Positions 17,400-26,334 of a DNA stretch of 52,181 bases are shown piece by piece. Below the pieces are notes generated by a model, which ran no database searches, was not told the DNA's origin, and was given only the letters and a program-made list of their open reading frames with translations. Source of the DNA: Campylobacterales bacterium (GTDB lineage: Bacteria; Campylobacterota; Campylobacteria; Campylobacterales; QNZT01); the NCBI GenBank assembly GCA_024278835.1, contig JAJRSK010000008.1:1-52181 (forward strand), in the 5' to 3' direction. Every line of letters starts with the position of its first letter. Position 1 is the first letter of the stretch. Made by a program: the position numbers and the translations under genes.

Positions 17400-18457
17400 A
17401 CTTTCAGTTCATTATACAGGCTATCTCGCTCCACCGCTTCAAAGCCAGAATTTTTGATGTAATTGACAAATTCACCTAGTGGCATGCCCACGCCACTTTT
17501 AGCACCTGCTGCAGAGTTGATCATCTCTTTTTCGATAGTACCATCAAGATCATCCGCTCCAAACTCTTGACTTACAAGGGCTAAATTTATCGTCGAGGTC
17601 ACCCAATAGGCTTTTAAGTGCGGGATATTGTCTAGCACAATCCGAGAGATGGCCATCGTCTTTAGTATCTCTTGCGAAGAGAGAAAGTTTTTGACATTTA
17701 AAAAGTTATTATCTCTTTGGTAGACAAGCGGGATAAAAGTATTAAACCCACCGGTGATATCTTGTAACTCCCGCAAGCGTATCATGTGATCTACCCTATG
17801 GTGACGCTCTTCTATATGACCAAAAAGCATCGTTGCGTTGGATTTTCTCCCTCTCTCATGCCATAGTTTGTGTATCTGCATCCATTGATCAGAAGTGACC
17901 TTTCCTTTACAGATGACATCACGTACTTCCTCATCAAAGATTTCAGCGCCCCCACCTGGCATAGAGTCCACCCCACTCTCCACCATCATATCGATGATTT
18001 CATCATAGGAGTGATTATACTCTTGGGCCAAAAAGTTGATTTCAGCCGCGGTGAGTGCCTTGACATGTACATCAGGATGTGCCTTTTTTATCTTTGAAAA
18101 GACATTCATATACCACTCTAAGCCTGCTTCAGGATTATGAGCAGAGACGATATGTATCTCTTTTGCACCATTAGCGCTCGATGCAGCGACGATATCGACT
18201 ATCTCTTCATGACTCATCGTATAAGGATTCGGATTTTTTCTACTGGCTGAAAAGGCACAAAATTTACAGATATCTTTACAGATGTTAGTAGGATTGATAT
18301 GTCTGTTGATGTTGAAAAAAGATTTTTTCCCCCACATCTCTTCTCGGATATCTTGAGCGAGTTTTCCCAGAGTAAAGAGATCAAGCTCATATAATTTTAA
18401 CGCCTCTTCGTAAGTGACCCGTTCTCTCTTTTTTACTTTTTGAATGATTGTTTGCAT
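17393..18457 (-). CDS. mqnE: Aminofutalosine synthase MqnE (radical SAM)
   Basis: 354 residues. The iron-sulfur motif is C60-x3-C64-x2-C67 in TNICKDICKFCAF, preceded by NINRHINP; further family blocks are EIHIVSAHNPEAG, VKALTAAEINFLA, SMPGGGAEIFDEEVR, NATMLFGHIEERHHRVDHM and LRELQDITGGFNTFIPL. It adds the radical of SAM chemistry to chorismate-derived 3-enolpyruvoyl-benzoate to make aminofutalosine, the committed step of the futalosine menaquinone route used by Campylobacterota. The length and GGGAE favour MqnE over the related MqnC. An extended -10 lies about 27 bp upstream of the start. Confidence 0.9.
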   Translation of the reverse strand: MQTIIQKVKKRERVTYEEALKLYELDLFTLGKLAQDIREEMWGKKSFFNINRHINPTNICKDICKFCAFSASRKNPNPYTMSHEEIVDIVAASSANGAKEIHIVSAHNPEAGLEWYMNVFSKIKKAHPDVHVKALTAAEINFLAQEYNHSYDEIIDMMVESGVDSMPGGGAEIFDEEVRDVICKGKVTSDQWMQIHKLWHERGRKSNATMLFGHIEERHHRVDHMIRLRELQDITGGFNTFIPLVYQRDNNFLNVKNFLSSQEILKTMAISRIVLDNIPHLKAYWVTSTINLALVSQEFGADDLDGTIEKEMINSAAGAKSGVGMPLGEFVNYIKNSGFEAVERDSLYNELKVW

Positions 18458-18483
18458 AATACCCCTTCCCTAAGGTTGGGGAT

Positions 18484-18492
18484 ATTATAACA
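18484..18492 (-). promoter_or_regulatory. Extended -10 promoter (TGTTATAAT) for mqnE
   Basis: On the minus strand TGTTATAAT is a perfect -10 hexamer with the extended TGn. No good -35 is seen. Predicted transcription start is about 18477, giving a leader of about 20 nt that holds a CCCC...GGGG hairpin whose right arm AAGGGG would also be the ribosome binding site. Any effect of the hairpin on translation is inference. Confidence 0.5.
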
Positions 18493-18500
18493 CAAGGAGT

Positions 18501-19748
18501 TTAATCGGCAAAGACAACCATGCCATTTCGGACAAAAAGTGTATCAGTTTCTTCTTGTGCTGCTTTCATTTTGGCAAGCTCTGCTGCTTTTTTCTCTTGG
18601 GCAGCTTGTAAGGCTTGTAGGCGTTTATACTCCTGAAGCTCTCTTTGTGCCTCTCTACGTGCCTCATCTTCTGCTGCTTTAATCTCAGCAGCCACTCTTC
18701 TGGCTTCCTCTTTCGCCGCTTTCTCTTCTGCAATACGAATCGCCTCTAAGCGTCTCTCTTGGGTCAATGCATCTTCTCTTGCTTGAGCTTCTGCCTTTGC
18801 AATCTTCGCTTGGGTCTCTTTCATCTTTTTAATATGGGCTAAGCGTAACGCCTCTTGCTCTTTTTGCATTGTCACTTGTTGTGCCTCTTTTTTTACCAAT
18901 AGCTTCTCTTCTGTTTGTTTAGCACTTTTTTCAGCCAATGCGCGTTCTAATCTTGCCAACTTTTCATCCAAGCGCGCTTCACGCTCTGACATCTCTATTT
19001 TAAGTGCTTTTAAATGCGCTTGCATCTGAGATGCTGCAACATCCTCTGGCAGGCTCTTTTGCTCTTTTTTGGCAAACATCTCTTCAACAACTTCAGGTGT
19101 AATCCATCTCTTCTTTTTCTCTTTTTTGGAAACTTTTGAGATAGGTTTCTCTACTTTAACAGGAATTTCATTTGGGGATACATCCAAAGCCTTTATCACC
19201 GCTGGCTTTTGTTGCCACTTGCCACCAAACATAAAATCCAAACCAAGTTTTGAGACATAATCAACATTTCTACTATCTAACTTACCCATCGCTCTGGCTT
19301 CAAGCGTGATGTTAAAATAGTCATTAAGACGATATTTAAACCCTAATCCTGCATTGAGAAAACCTTGGGACTTTGTATCTGCATACGCTTCATAAACACG
19401 GCTTATCTGCTCATAACCAGCACCAAGAAGTATGTAGGGTGTGATACTCAACTCCTCTTCACCATCAACTATCATATTGAGATAATAGCGATCGATATCC
19501 GTATCCAAAACGATACCCTCATAGTCTATGCCACTCAGGCGTTCGACGCCAAGTTGTAAAGCATAAGATTGCGTCTCTTTTTCATAAAATGCCACACTTG
19601 CACCTATTAATGACCCATTTTCTAAATGTTGACTATCATCAAACACATTCAAGCCACTATGGACATTGATATGATAGGGCTGTTTCTTGTCTCCAGCAGC
19701 AACAGATGTTGCTACAATAAGAGCTAGAGACAGTATTGATTTTCTCAT
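18501..19748 (-). CDS. Outer-membrane beta-barrel protein with long C-terminal coiled coil
   Basis: 415 residues. Signal peptide MRKSILSLALIVATSVAAG, then an OmpA-like eight-strand barrel (about residues 25-175: LGAGYEQISRVYEAY, FLNAGLGFKYRLNDYFNI, LEARAMGKLDSRNVDY). Residues about 220-400 are an extended charged coiled coil rich in E, K, A and R, ending VRNGMVVFAD. The barrel is paralogous to those of the two following genes, with the same ExRA-G-KxDxR strand, but those end in SPOR domains. The coiled coil could span the periplasm, as TolA-like rods do. It is the last of three tandem copies on the minus strand, 22 bp after the middle one. Confidence 0.78.
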   Translation of the reverse strand: MRKSILSLALIVATSVAAGDKKQPYHINVHSGLNVFDDSQHLENGSLIGASVAFYEKETQSYALQLGVERLSGIDYEGIVLDTDIDRYYLNMIVDGEEELSITPYILLGAGYEQISRVYEAYADTKSQGFLNAGLGFKYRLNDYFNITLEARAMGKLDSRNVDYVSKLGLDFMFGGKWQQKPAVIKALDVSPNEIPVKVEKPISKVSKKEKKKRWITPEVVEEMFAKKEQKSLPEDVAASQMQAHLKALKIEMSEREARLDEKLARLERALAEKSAKQTEEKLLVKKEAQQVTMQKEQEALRLAHIKKMKETQAKIAKAEAQAREDALTQERRLEAIRIAEEKAAKEEARRVAAEIKAAEDEARREAQRELQEYKRLQALQAAQEKKAAELAKMKAAQEETDTLFVRNGMVVFAD

Positions 19749-19770
19749 ATTTTCCTCTTTTACCCTATGG

Positions 19771-20751
19771 TTATTTCATTTTATAAATAAATGCATCGCT
19801 ACGGATACTTCTCAAAGCATTTTTCATACGCAGAGCTTCATCTCTATCCATAAATGGTCCCACCAAAACCAAATTGCTTTCACCTCTTGGATAAACGAGG
19901 GTATTTTCATAACCCTGTGCTGCTAAAGTATCTATGAGTGGTTGGGTTGGTGTACTATTGTAAGCTGCCATCTGAACATAATAGTCACCACTCACTATCA
20001 CTTCTTCTTCATAAGAGACACTAGGCGTTGTTGCTGTAGGCACAGTATCATGATAGGTACTCACTTTTTCTCCCCTATCAATAGTCATCTCACTTACTTC
20101 TTCGGGATATTGGTAAGATGGTACTTCTATTCTAGGGATATCCACTATGCTTATTTTGGTAGCAGGTACTGGTATATCCATACTTTTTTTATGTGCATCT
20201 AAGGCTATGATAGGTTCTGGTTTTGCGCTATATTTTCCACCAAATCTATATCCTAGCCCTAAGTTAGTCGTGAGATCCAAATCCCGCGTATCAAACTTAC
20301 CCACTGCGCGCGTTTCTAAAAGAATATTAAAGTTTTTGTCCAAAAAGTATTTAAACCCTAGACCCAAATCTACAAAACCTTGACTTGGCTCCCCCTTGAT
20401 TTCATCACTCAAATACTCATATCCTAAACCAAGAAAGAGATAAGGTGTGACATCATACTCCTCTTCTCCATCAACCACCAAATGCGTAAAAACTCGGTGT
20501 AAATCCGTCTTTATAACTTCATTGGCATACTCGATACCTGTACTACATTCATAACCAACTTGCAAGCCATACATGTTCACTTCATTTTCATACACTGTGG
20601 CTCTGATACCAAAAAGTGAGGCATTTTCCATACTGGATGCACTATCAAACTTATTGTATCCAGCGGTTAGGGCTACTTCTGTCTTCAAAGAATCACTTGC
20701 TACAAGAGATGTAATTGTTATTAGGGAAAGTGTTAGTATTATCTTTTTCAT
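19771..20751 (-). CDS. Outer-membrane beta-barrel protein with C-terminal SPOR domain (middle paralogue)
   Basis: 326 residues. Signal peptide MKKIILTLSLITITSLVASD, barrel about residues 22-180 (FLGLGYEYLSDEIKGE, FVDLGLGFKYFLDKNFNI, LETRAVGKFDTRDLD), a linker, and a SPOR domain about residues 255-326 (YYVQMAAYNSTP ... LVLVGPFMDRDEALRMKNAL ... SDAFIYKMK). SPOR domains bind glycan strands lacking stem peptides, so the protein probably links outer membrane to peptidoglycan at division or remodelling sites. It would replace the OmpA C-terminal domain in this job (inference). A YHD in the linker comes from the palindrome at 20046. Confidence 0.82.
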   Translation of the reverse strand: MKKIILTLSLITITSLVASDSLKTEVALTAGYNKFDSASSMENASLFGIRATVYENEVNMYGLQVGYECSTGIEYANEVIKTDLHRVFTHLVVDGEEEYDVTPYLFLGLGYEYLSDEIKGEPSQGFVDLGLGFKYFLDKNFNILLETRAVGKFDTRDLDLTTNLGLGYRFGGKYSAKPEPIIALDAHKKSMDIPVPATKISIVDIPRIEVPSYQYPEEVSEMTIDRGEKVSTYHDTVPTATTPSVSYEEEVIVSGDYYVQMAAYNSTPTQPLIDTLAAQGYENTLVYPRGESNLVLVGPFMDRDEALRMKNALRSIRSDAFIYKMK

Positions 20752-20890
20752 ATGTACCTCATTTAGATTTATAATCGTTTATGAAGTTAATATCGGTTAA
20801 AAAGGAAATAAATGAAGTATATTGATTATTTTTCTCTAAAATAGTCAATCTTTATAGATTAAACAGCCACAAGAGTGGCCATTTAGTTAG

Positions 20891-21883
20891 TTATTTTACG
20901 CGGTATATAAAAGCATCACTTCTGATTTTTTTAAGACCACGAAGAGCACTTTTAGCACTCGCACGACTCTCATATGGTCCGACTAACACACGGGTAAGAT
21001 TACCTTCACCTTTTAAGACATGGTCATAGCCTTTTGCATTCAATCTTGAGATGATGACATCTGGAGAATTTTTTCTTAGCGCGATAACTTGCACATAATA
21101 GCCTGAAAGAGTATCAGATACTAACTCCGATGATTCATCTATACTCGCACTACCATCACATATATTTACATAGTTAGTATCATATTCTATTTTTGTATCT
21201 ATCACTTCAGGTTTTACAGGTGCGACAGTTTCTACGGGTACTGGTACCACAACCGCTGGTGCGACCGGCGCTACTTTCTTTGGTGTCAATGCGGCTAACT
21301 CTTTCATACTTAACGCTTTAACAGGAATACCTTTAACTGGCTTAGTTTGACATGTGTTACCACCATATTTAAAACCCACACCCAGACTTCCTATGATGTC
21401 TTTGTCGCCATCTTCAATTTTTCGTATTGCTCTTGCTTCTGCTACAAGATCAACTCTATTGTTGACACTATATCGTAGTCCTGCACCTGCATTTAAAAAG
21501 GCTTGTGAATCCACATTTCCTGCTGTATACTCACGGTGCAACTTCTCATATCCTGCTCCTGCCATCACAAAAGGTGTTACTTTTCCTTTTGAAGGCACAT
21601 CATACTGAAGGTTTAACATACCCCTCTCTAAATCTGTCTCTCCACCATCACCCATTTTATTGTTTTTTGATGCTTCTACACCAAGTTGTACGGAAACTTG
21701 CTTTGTGATATACCCATTGGCTCTTACACCGATGAGGGCTTCACCATCATCAAAACGCGGGGCATCATCACTATAATTATAAATCTTTTTTCCCACCATT
21801 GGGGTAACCTCAAATTTTGGTCCTGCATAAACAATCGTGCTTAGCAATAACACAGCTACGGTACTTAGTAAAATTTTATTCAA
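20891..21883 (-). CDS. Outer-membrane beta-barrel protein with C-terminal SPOR domain (first paralogue)
   Basis: 330 residues. Signal peptide MNKILLSTVAVLLLSTIVYAG, barrel about residues 22-175 (VMAGAGYEKLHREYTAG, FLNAGAGLRYSVNNRVDL, AEARAIRKIEDGDKD), a proline/valine-rich linker about 195-230, and a SPOR domain about 258-330 (YYVQVIALRKNSPDVI ... TRVLVGPYESRASAKSALRG ... SDAFIYRVK). The C-terminal tail SDAFIY is shared with the middle paralogue. The 139-bp gap to that gene (20752-20890) suggests its own promoter for each, unlike the 22-bp gap between the other two. No palindrome copies lie in this gene. Confidence 0.82.
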   Translation of the reverse strand: MNKILLSTVAVLLLSTIVYAGPKFEVTPMVGKKIYNYSDDAPRFDDGEALIGVRANGYITKQVSVQLGVEASKNNKMGDGGETDLERGMLNLQYDVPSKGKVTPFVMAGAGYEKLHREYTAGNVDSQAFLNAGAGLRYSVNNRVDLVAEARAIRKIEDGDKDIIGSLGVGFKYGGNTCQTKPVKGIPVKALSMKELAALTPKKVAPVAPAVVVPVPVETVAPVKPEVIDTKIEYDTNYVNICDGSASIDESSELVSDTLSGYYVQVIALRKNSPDVIISRLNAKGYDHVLKGEGNLTRVLVGPYESRASAKSALRGLKKIRSDAFIYRVK

Positions 21884-22019
21884 TTTTCACTCCTAAAAAT
21901 AAATATTTCGCCTAGTATAAGTCCTTTTGAATAATAAATATGTAAAATAAAGATATCAATAAATTCACATAATTTAATTTTAATCTAGCAAAAAATTATA
22001 TTAAAGATAAAGGCTAAGT

Positions 22020-24518
22020 ATGGAACTTCAACAACGCATAGAAGAGTTAATCGCGCAAGATGCCGATGACTTTGAGGTTTCAAGAGCCATTAAAGATGAT
22101 TATAAGCTTTATCTAAACTCCCTTGAGTCCACTTTTTCACAAACCCATGGTAAAAACTTCTTAGTAAAGCATACTAAATCAATAGATGGTTTTTTAAAAA
22201 TAATTTATAAGTATACTATCAGAAAGTACTTTGGTGACTATTCTCCCATGCAAAACGCACTACCAATCACACTACTCGCCCTTGGTTCTTATGGACGAGA
22301 ACAACTTTGTGTCTATTCAGATATAGACTTGATGATAGTGTATAAAGATATTCCCGGTTACAACAGCAAAGAGATTATGGAATCTATACTCAGTATAGCT
22401 TGGGATAGTGGACTAAAGCTAGGGCATAGAGTGCATGAAGTTTCAGATTTGGTAGATGCAAGTCGCAGTGATCATACTATCAAGACAGCCATGATTGAGT
22501 CACGTTTTATCTATGGATCAAAATTTATCTGGATGGAGACACAAAATCAGTTAACACTCATCAGAAAAGAGAATCAAAAAGCCTTTATAGAGACAAAACT
22601 GCAAGAGTATCATACGCGTCACAAAAGATTTCCAATAGAAATGCGCGCCAATATCAAAGAGGGTGCCGGTGGTATGCGAGATTTAAACACCGTCTACTGG
22701 ATAGGATCCGTACTTTACCAAGTAGGACGTGTGCGAGATATGGTACCACAACATATCGGAGAAAAAGAGTATACAAAGATGATGAACCATATGGAGTTTA
22801 TTTACAGACTTCGCGCCGCACTTCACATAGTCGCTAAGAAAAAACAAGATACATTAATCTTAGAACTTATTCCAGATGTCGCTAAAATGTTTAATCTCTC
22901 ACAACGGAAAATAGCGGAAAAAACATATCAAGCACTCGTAGAGATAGAGACACTTGCTGATATCTTTATCTGGCGTCTCACGCATGAGATACTAGAGGAA
23001 AAGCATAGTCCAAAACATAAGATAAATGATGACTTATATATCTATCATGATAAGCTATATGCCGATACAAGCGCACATAATAGAAATTTTTTAGCTATTT
23101 TTAAAACCGTATTAGCCCATACCGATAAGATAAAAGCCTATGATATTACTTTCATCATTTATCTTAAACAATCTACCTTCTCTGCTAAAAACTCACAAGA
23201 ACATCAAGCCCTCTCACATCAGTTTTTCTATCATGATAATAGCTACAGATTTATGATAGCACTTTATCGTTCAAAATACTTAACACGCTTTTTTCATCCC
23301 TTAGCCAAGATAAAGTTTTTGCCACAATTTGATGGTTATCACCGCTATCCCGTAGACTTACATAGTATGCACTCCATCAGAGCACTTCAAAATATCACCG
23401 ACTCAAATGTCAAAAAGGTTTATAATCAGTTAAGCAATGATGAAAAAGCCATTCTTCGTCTTAGCACATTTTTACATGATTGTGGTAAAGGGAGAAAAAA
23501 AGACCATAGTGAACTAGGGGCTATCATGGTAAAAAACTATGCCCTTAGTATAGGATTTGATGAAGAGATGGCAAGCTACGCGTACATATTAGTGCGTTAT
23601 CATACCCTCATGAGCAATATCTCAGCAAGAGAGGATATCTATAATGAAAAAGTTATTTATGCTTTTATCGCCAAGATAAAGTACCCAATCATACTCAAGA
23701 TGCTTTATGTATTGACATTTGCTGATGTAGAGTCTGTCTCAGAAGGCACTTATTCAAACTTCAATGCCAATCTCTTAAAAGAACTTTACCTTCTTTCCCA
23801 AGAAGCATTTAGCCATGATGAGATGATTTCTGAAGCGGGAAAACGGTCTAAAAAAGAGCGTATTTTATTAAAAGATGAGGGATTTTTAGCACTCAAACGT
23901 AGTACACGCAAACGTGTTCTCTCCATCCAATCAAATCTTCTCTTTTTCAAATATACACCAAGAGAAATCACCACTCTTGCTACGTGGATAGAGTCAAAAA
24001 AAGAGGCATATGAATACAAAATAACCCATGAGCAATCTCTCTGCATCGAAATCCTTAGCAGCGTAGAACTCAATGTTGGCTATCTATTGGGAAAACTTTC
24101 TAACTTAGATATCGCGACGATGGATATATTTGCTGTAGGAAATGGGACAAAATATTTTAAAGTGGGATTTTTAGAAAATGTAGAGAGTGATGAGGTGCAC
24201 TTCACGCAAGAAATCATCGAAAATGCCTTTGATATGAGTAAAAAAACACGCCTACCTTCACTTGATATCAAAAAAGAAGATATAGCTATCTTTTGTGAAC
24301 ACTCCAACTCTTATGCAAGGATGAAAGTAAACTGTAAAGATCAAAAAGGACTTATCGCTAATATAATTGGAATATTTGACGATATGGGTATAGATATCGC
24401 TAGCGCAAAGATTCAAACTATTAAAAATCGAGCAAGAAATCTCTTCTTGATTGAAAAAAATGGTCAATTTTGCAATAGTCAAGATACAATAGTAAAAAAA
24501 CTAACACAACAAGGGTAA
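22020..24518 (+). CDS. glnD: [Protein-PII] uridylyltransferase GlnD
   Basis: 832 residues. Senses glutamine and adds or removes UMP on PII proteins, controlling nitrogen assimilation. The nucleotidyltransferase centre is LGSYGREQLCVYSDIDLM (G89-S90, D101-x-D103), followed by NIKEGAGGMRDL, which is highly conserved in GlnD. The HD phosphohydrolase motif is STFLHDCGKGRKKDHSELG, about residue 480. One ACT domain is clear at about 765-830 (ARMKVNCKDQKGLIANIIGI); the first ACT is divergent. Start ATG 22020 with AAGG nearby. Two YHD sites from palindromes (23043, 23229) fall between the nucleotidyltransferase and HD domains. glmS follows after 4 bp. Confidence 0.93.
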   Translation: MELQQRIEELIAQDADDFEVSRAIKDDYKLYLNSLESTFSQTHGKNFLVKHTKSIDGFLKIIYKYTIRKYFGDYSPMQNALPITLLALGSYGREQLCVYSDIDLMIVYKDIPGYNSKEIMESILSIAWDSGLKLGHRVHEVSDLVDASRSDHTIKTAMIESRFIYGSKFIWMETQNQLTLIRKENQKAFIETKLQEYHTRHKRFPIEMRANIKEGAGGMRDLNTVYWIGSVLYQVGRVRDMVPQHIGEKEYTKMMNHMEFIYRLRAALHIVAKKKQDTLILELIPDVAKMFNLSQRKIAEKTYQALVEIETLADIFIWRLTHEILEEKHSPKHKINDDLYIYHDKLYADTSAHNRNFLAIFKTVLAHTDKIKAYDITFIIYLKQSTFSAKNSQEHQALSHQFFYHDNSYRFMIALYRSKYLTRFFHPLAKIKFLPQFDGYHRYPVDLHSMHSIRALQNITDSNVKKVYNQLSNDEKAILRLSTFLHDCGKGRKKDHSELGAIMVKNYALSIGFDEEMASYAYILVRYHTLMSNISAREDIYNEKVIYAFIAKIKYPIILKMLYVLTFADVESVSEGTYSNFNANLLKELYLLSQEAFSHDEMISEAGKRSKKERILLKDEGFLALKRSTRKRVLSIQSNLLFFKYTPREITTLATWIESKKEAYEYKITHEQSLCIEILSSVELNVGYLLGKLSNLDIATMDIFAVGNGTKYFKVGFLENVESDEVHFTQEIIENAFDMSKKTRLPSLDIKKEDIAIFCEHSNSYARMKVNCKDQKGLIANIIGIFDDMGIDIASAKIQTIKNRARNLFLIEKNGQFCNSQDTIVKKLTQQG

Positions 24519-24522
24519 ATAT

Positions 24523-26334
24523 ATGTGCGGAATAGTTGGATATATTGGTAAAGATGAAATAAAAAATATTTTGGTTGATGGTCTAAGAGAGTTAGAATAT
24601 AGAGGCTATGATTCAGCGGGTATCGCCGTTTTGGAAAAAGATAATATCCAATCTTTTAAAGCCATTGGAAAACTCAAAAACTTAGAAGAGAAAACCAGTA
24701 ACTATGCTTCAAAAGGTTTCGGCTTGGGGATTGGTCATACGAGATGGGCGACGCACGGCAAACCAACAGAATTAAACGCACATCCTCATCTTGGTGAATT
24801 CTCCTATGTCGTGCACAATGGTATCATCGAAAACTATCAAGAACTCAAAAAAGAGCTCCAAGCAGAGGGAGTGACATTTTTAAGCCAGACAGATACAGAA
24901 GTCATCGTACACCTTTTTGAAAAATTTTATAAAGAGTTAAATGATCCTTTTGCTGCGTTTGAAAAAACAGTAGAGACATTAGAAGGTGCCTACGCGGTGC
25001 TTCTCATCACTAAAGCAGATCCAGAAAAAATTTACTTTGCTAAAAATGGCTCTCCTATGATTGTGGGCAATGATGCAAAGGGAGATATCTACTTTGGCTC
25101 TTCTGATGCTGCGATGCTAGGTAAAGCAACAGAAGTCATTTATCTAGCTGATGGTGACTATGGATACACTTCCATGGAAGGTATCTCACTCTATCATGAT
25201 AGAAAAACCAAAGCCTTAAGCAAACGCCCATTAGTAGGTGACAAAGTTTCTGCGCAGAAAAATGGTTTTAGATTTTTCATGGAAAAAGAAATTTATGAAC
25301 AGAGTGAAGTACTCTCAGACACTATCATGGGAAGAGTGCTTGATAATGAGATAAAATTTGATGAGTTAGATACTAACTTTTTTGATGGTATCAATGATAT
25401 CAAAATCTGTGCCTGTGGTACAAGTTATAACTCAGGACTTGCCTGTTCTTATCTTTTTGAACGACAGGCCAAAATCAAAACCTCTATCGAAATCGCTAGT
25501 GAATTTAGATACAAAGAGCCACTGATGAGTAAAGACACCCTTTTTGTGGTTATCTCTCAAAGTGGTGAAACAGCCGATACCCTAGAAGCACTCAAGATGG
25601 CAAAAGCCGCGGGACTTAAAACGATGGCTATCTGCAATGTAGACAACTCTTCTATCGTGAGACTTTCAGACTATACACTTTTAACACGTGCAGGGATCGA
25701 GAAAGGAGTGGCTTCCACCAAAGCTTTTGCGACACAAGTGATGACAATGTGGATGCTCTCTCTCTACATGGCACAACATAGAAATACAATGAGTCAAGAG
25801 GAGATTAAAGCAGAGATTGACGCGATTCGTCATATCCCTACTACAGTCATGGTAGAAGATAACTTGCACGAGAAAATCAAGCGTCTTTCAAAAAGATACC
25901 TCCATGGTCATGGATTCTTCTTTATTGGTAGAGATTTATTCTTCCCATTGGCCCTTGAAGGTGCACTCAAACTAAAAGAGATCTCTTATCTTCATGCAGA
26001 AGGGTATCCAGCAGGAGAGATGAAACATGGGCCAATTGCGCTGGCAGATAGTGAACTCTTTACTATCGCACTCATGCCTAAAAATATCCACTATGACAAA
26101 ATCAAAAGTAATGTCGAAGAACTCTCAGCCAGAGATGCCACAATCCTTGCTATCTCTCCGCTAGAGTTTGACCTTGCTGATGATTTTATCAAAACAAAAC
26201 ACGCAGAGCACCCTATGAGTGAATTTTTTGAGATGATGGTAATCACTCAAATCTTAGCTTTAGAAATCTCAGTCAGACTCGGAAACGATGTCGATATGCC
26301 AAGAAACTTGGCAAAATCAGTTACTGTGGAGTAG
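24523..26334 (+). CDS. glmS: Glutamine-fructose-6-phosphate aminotransferase (isomerising)
   Basis: 603 residues. Makes glucosamine-6-phosphate from fructose-6-phosphate and glutamine, first step to UDP-GlcNAc. Glutaminase half: MCGIVGYIG with Cys2, LEYRGYDSAGIAV, GHTRWATHG, VHNGIIENY and QTDTEV. Two SIS sugar-isomerase domains follow (CGTSYNSGLACSYLFE, SQSGETADTLEAL, STKAFATQV, LKLKEISYLHAEGYPAGEMK) and the C-terminus ends DMPRNLAKSVTVE, the invariant family tail. Placement behind glnD couples nitrogen sensing with amino-sugar supply only by location. A palindrome at 25192 encodes YHD in the linker before the SIS domains. Confidence 0.97.
   Translation: MCGIVGYIGKDEIKNILVDGLRELEYRGYDSAGIAVLEKDNIQSFKAIGKLKNLEEKTSNYASKGFGLGIGHTRWATHGKPTELNAHPHLGEFSYVVHNGIIENYQELKKELQAEGVTFLSQTDTEVIVHLFEKFYKELNDPFAAFEKTVETLEGAYAVLLITKADPEKIYFAKNGSPMIVGNDAKGDIYFGSSDAAMLGKATEVIYLADGDYGYTSMEGISLYHDRKTKALSKRPLVGDKVSAQKNGFRFFMEKEIYEQSEVLSDTIMGRVLDNEIKFDELDTNFFDGINDIKICACGTSYNSGLACSYLFERQAKIKTSIEIASEFRYKEPLMSKDTLFVVISQSGETADTLEALKMAKAAGLKTMAICNVDNSSIVRLSDYTLLTRAGIEKGVASTKAFATQVMTMWMLSLYMAQHRNTMSQEEIKAEIDAIRHIPTTVMVEDNLHEKIKRLSKRYLHGHGFFFIGRDLFFPLALEGALKLKEISYLHAEGYPAGEMKHGPIALADSELFTIALMPKNIHYDKIKSNVEELSARDATILAISPLEFDLADDFIKTKHAEHPMSEFFEMMVITQILALEISVRLGNDVDMPRNLAKSVTVE

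Noticed and set aside
19069-20800. Several plus-strand open frames of 60-90 codons across the outer-membrane genes
   Set aside because: They lie antisense to three well-supported genes, have no ribosome binding sites and show no recognisable protein pattern.
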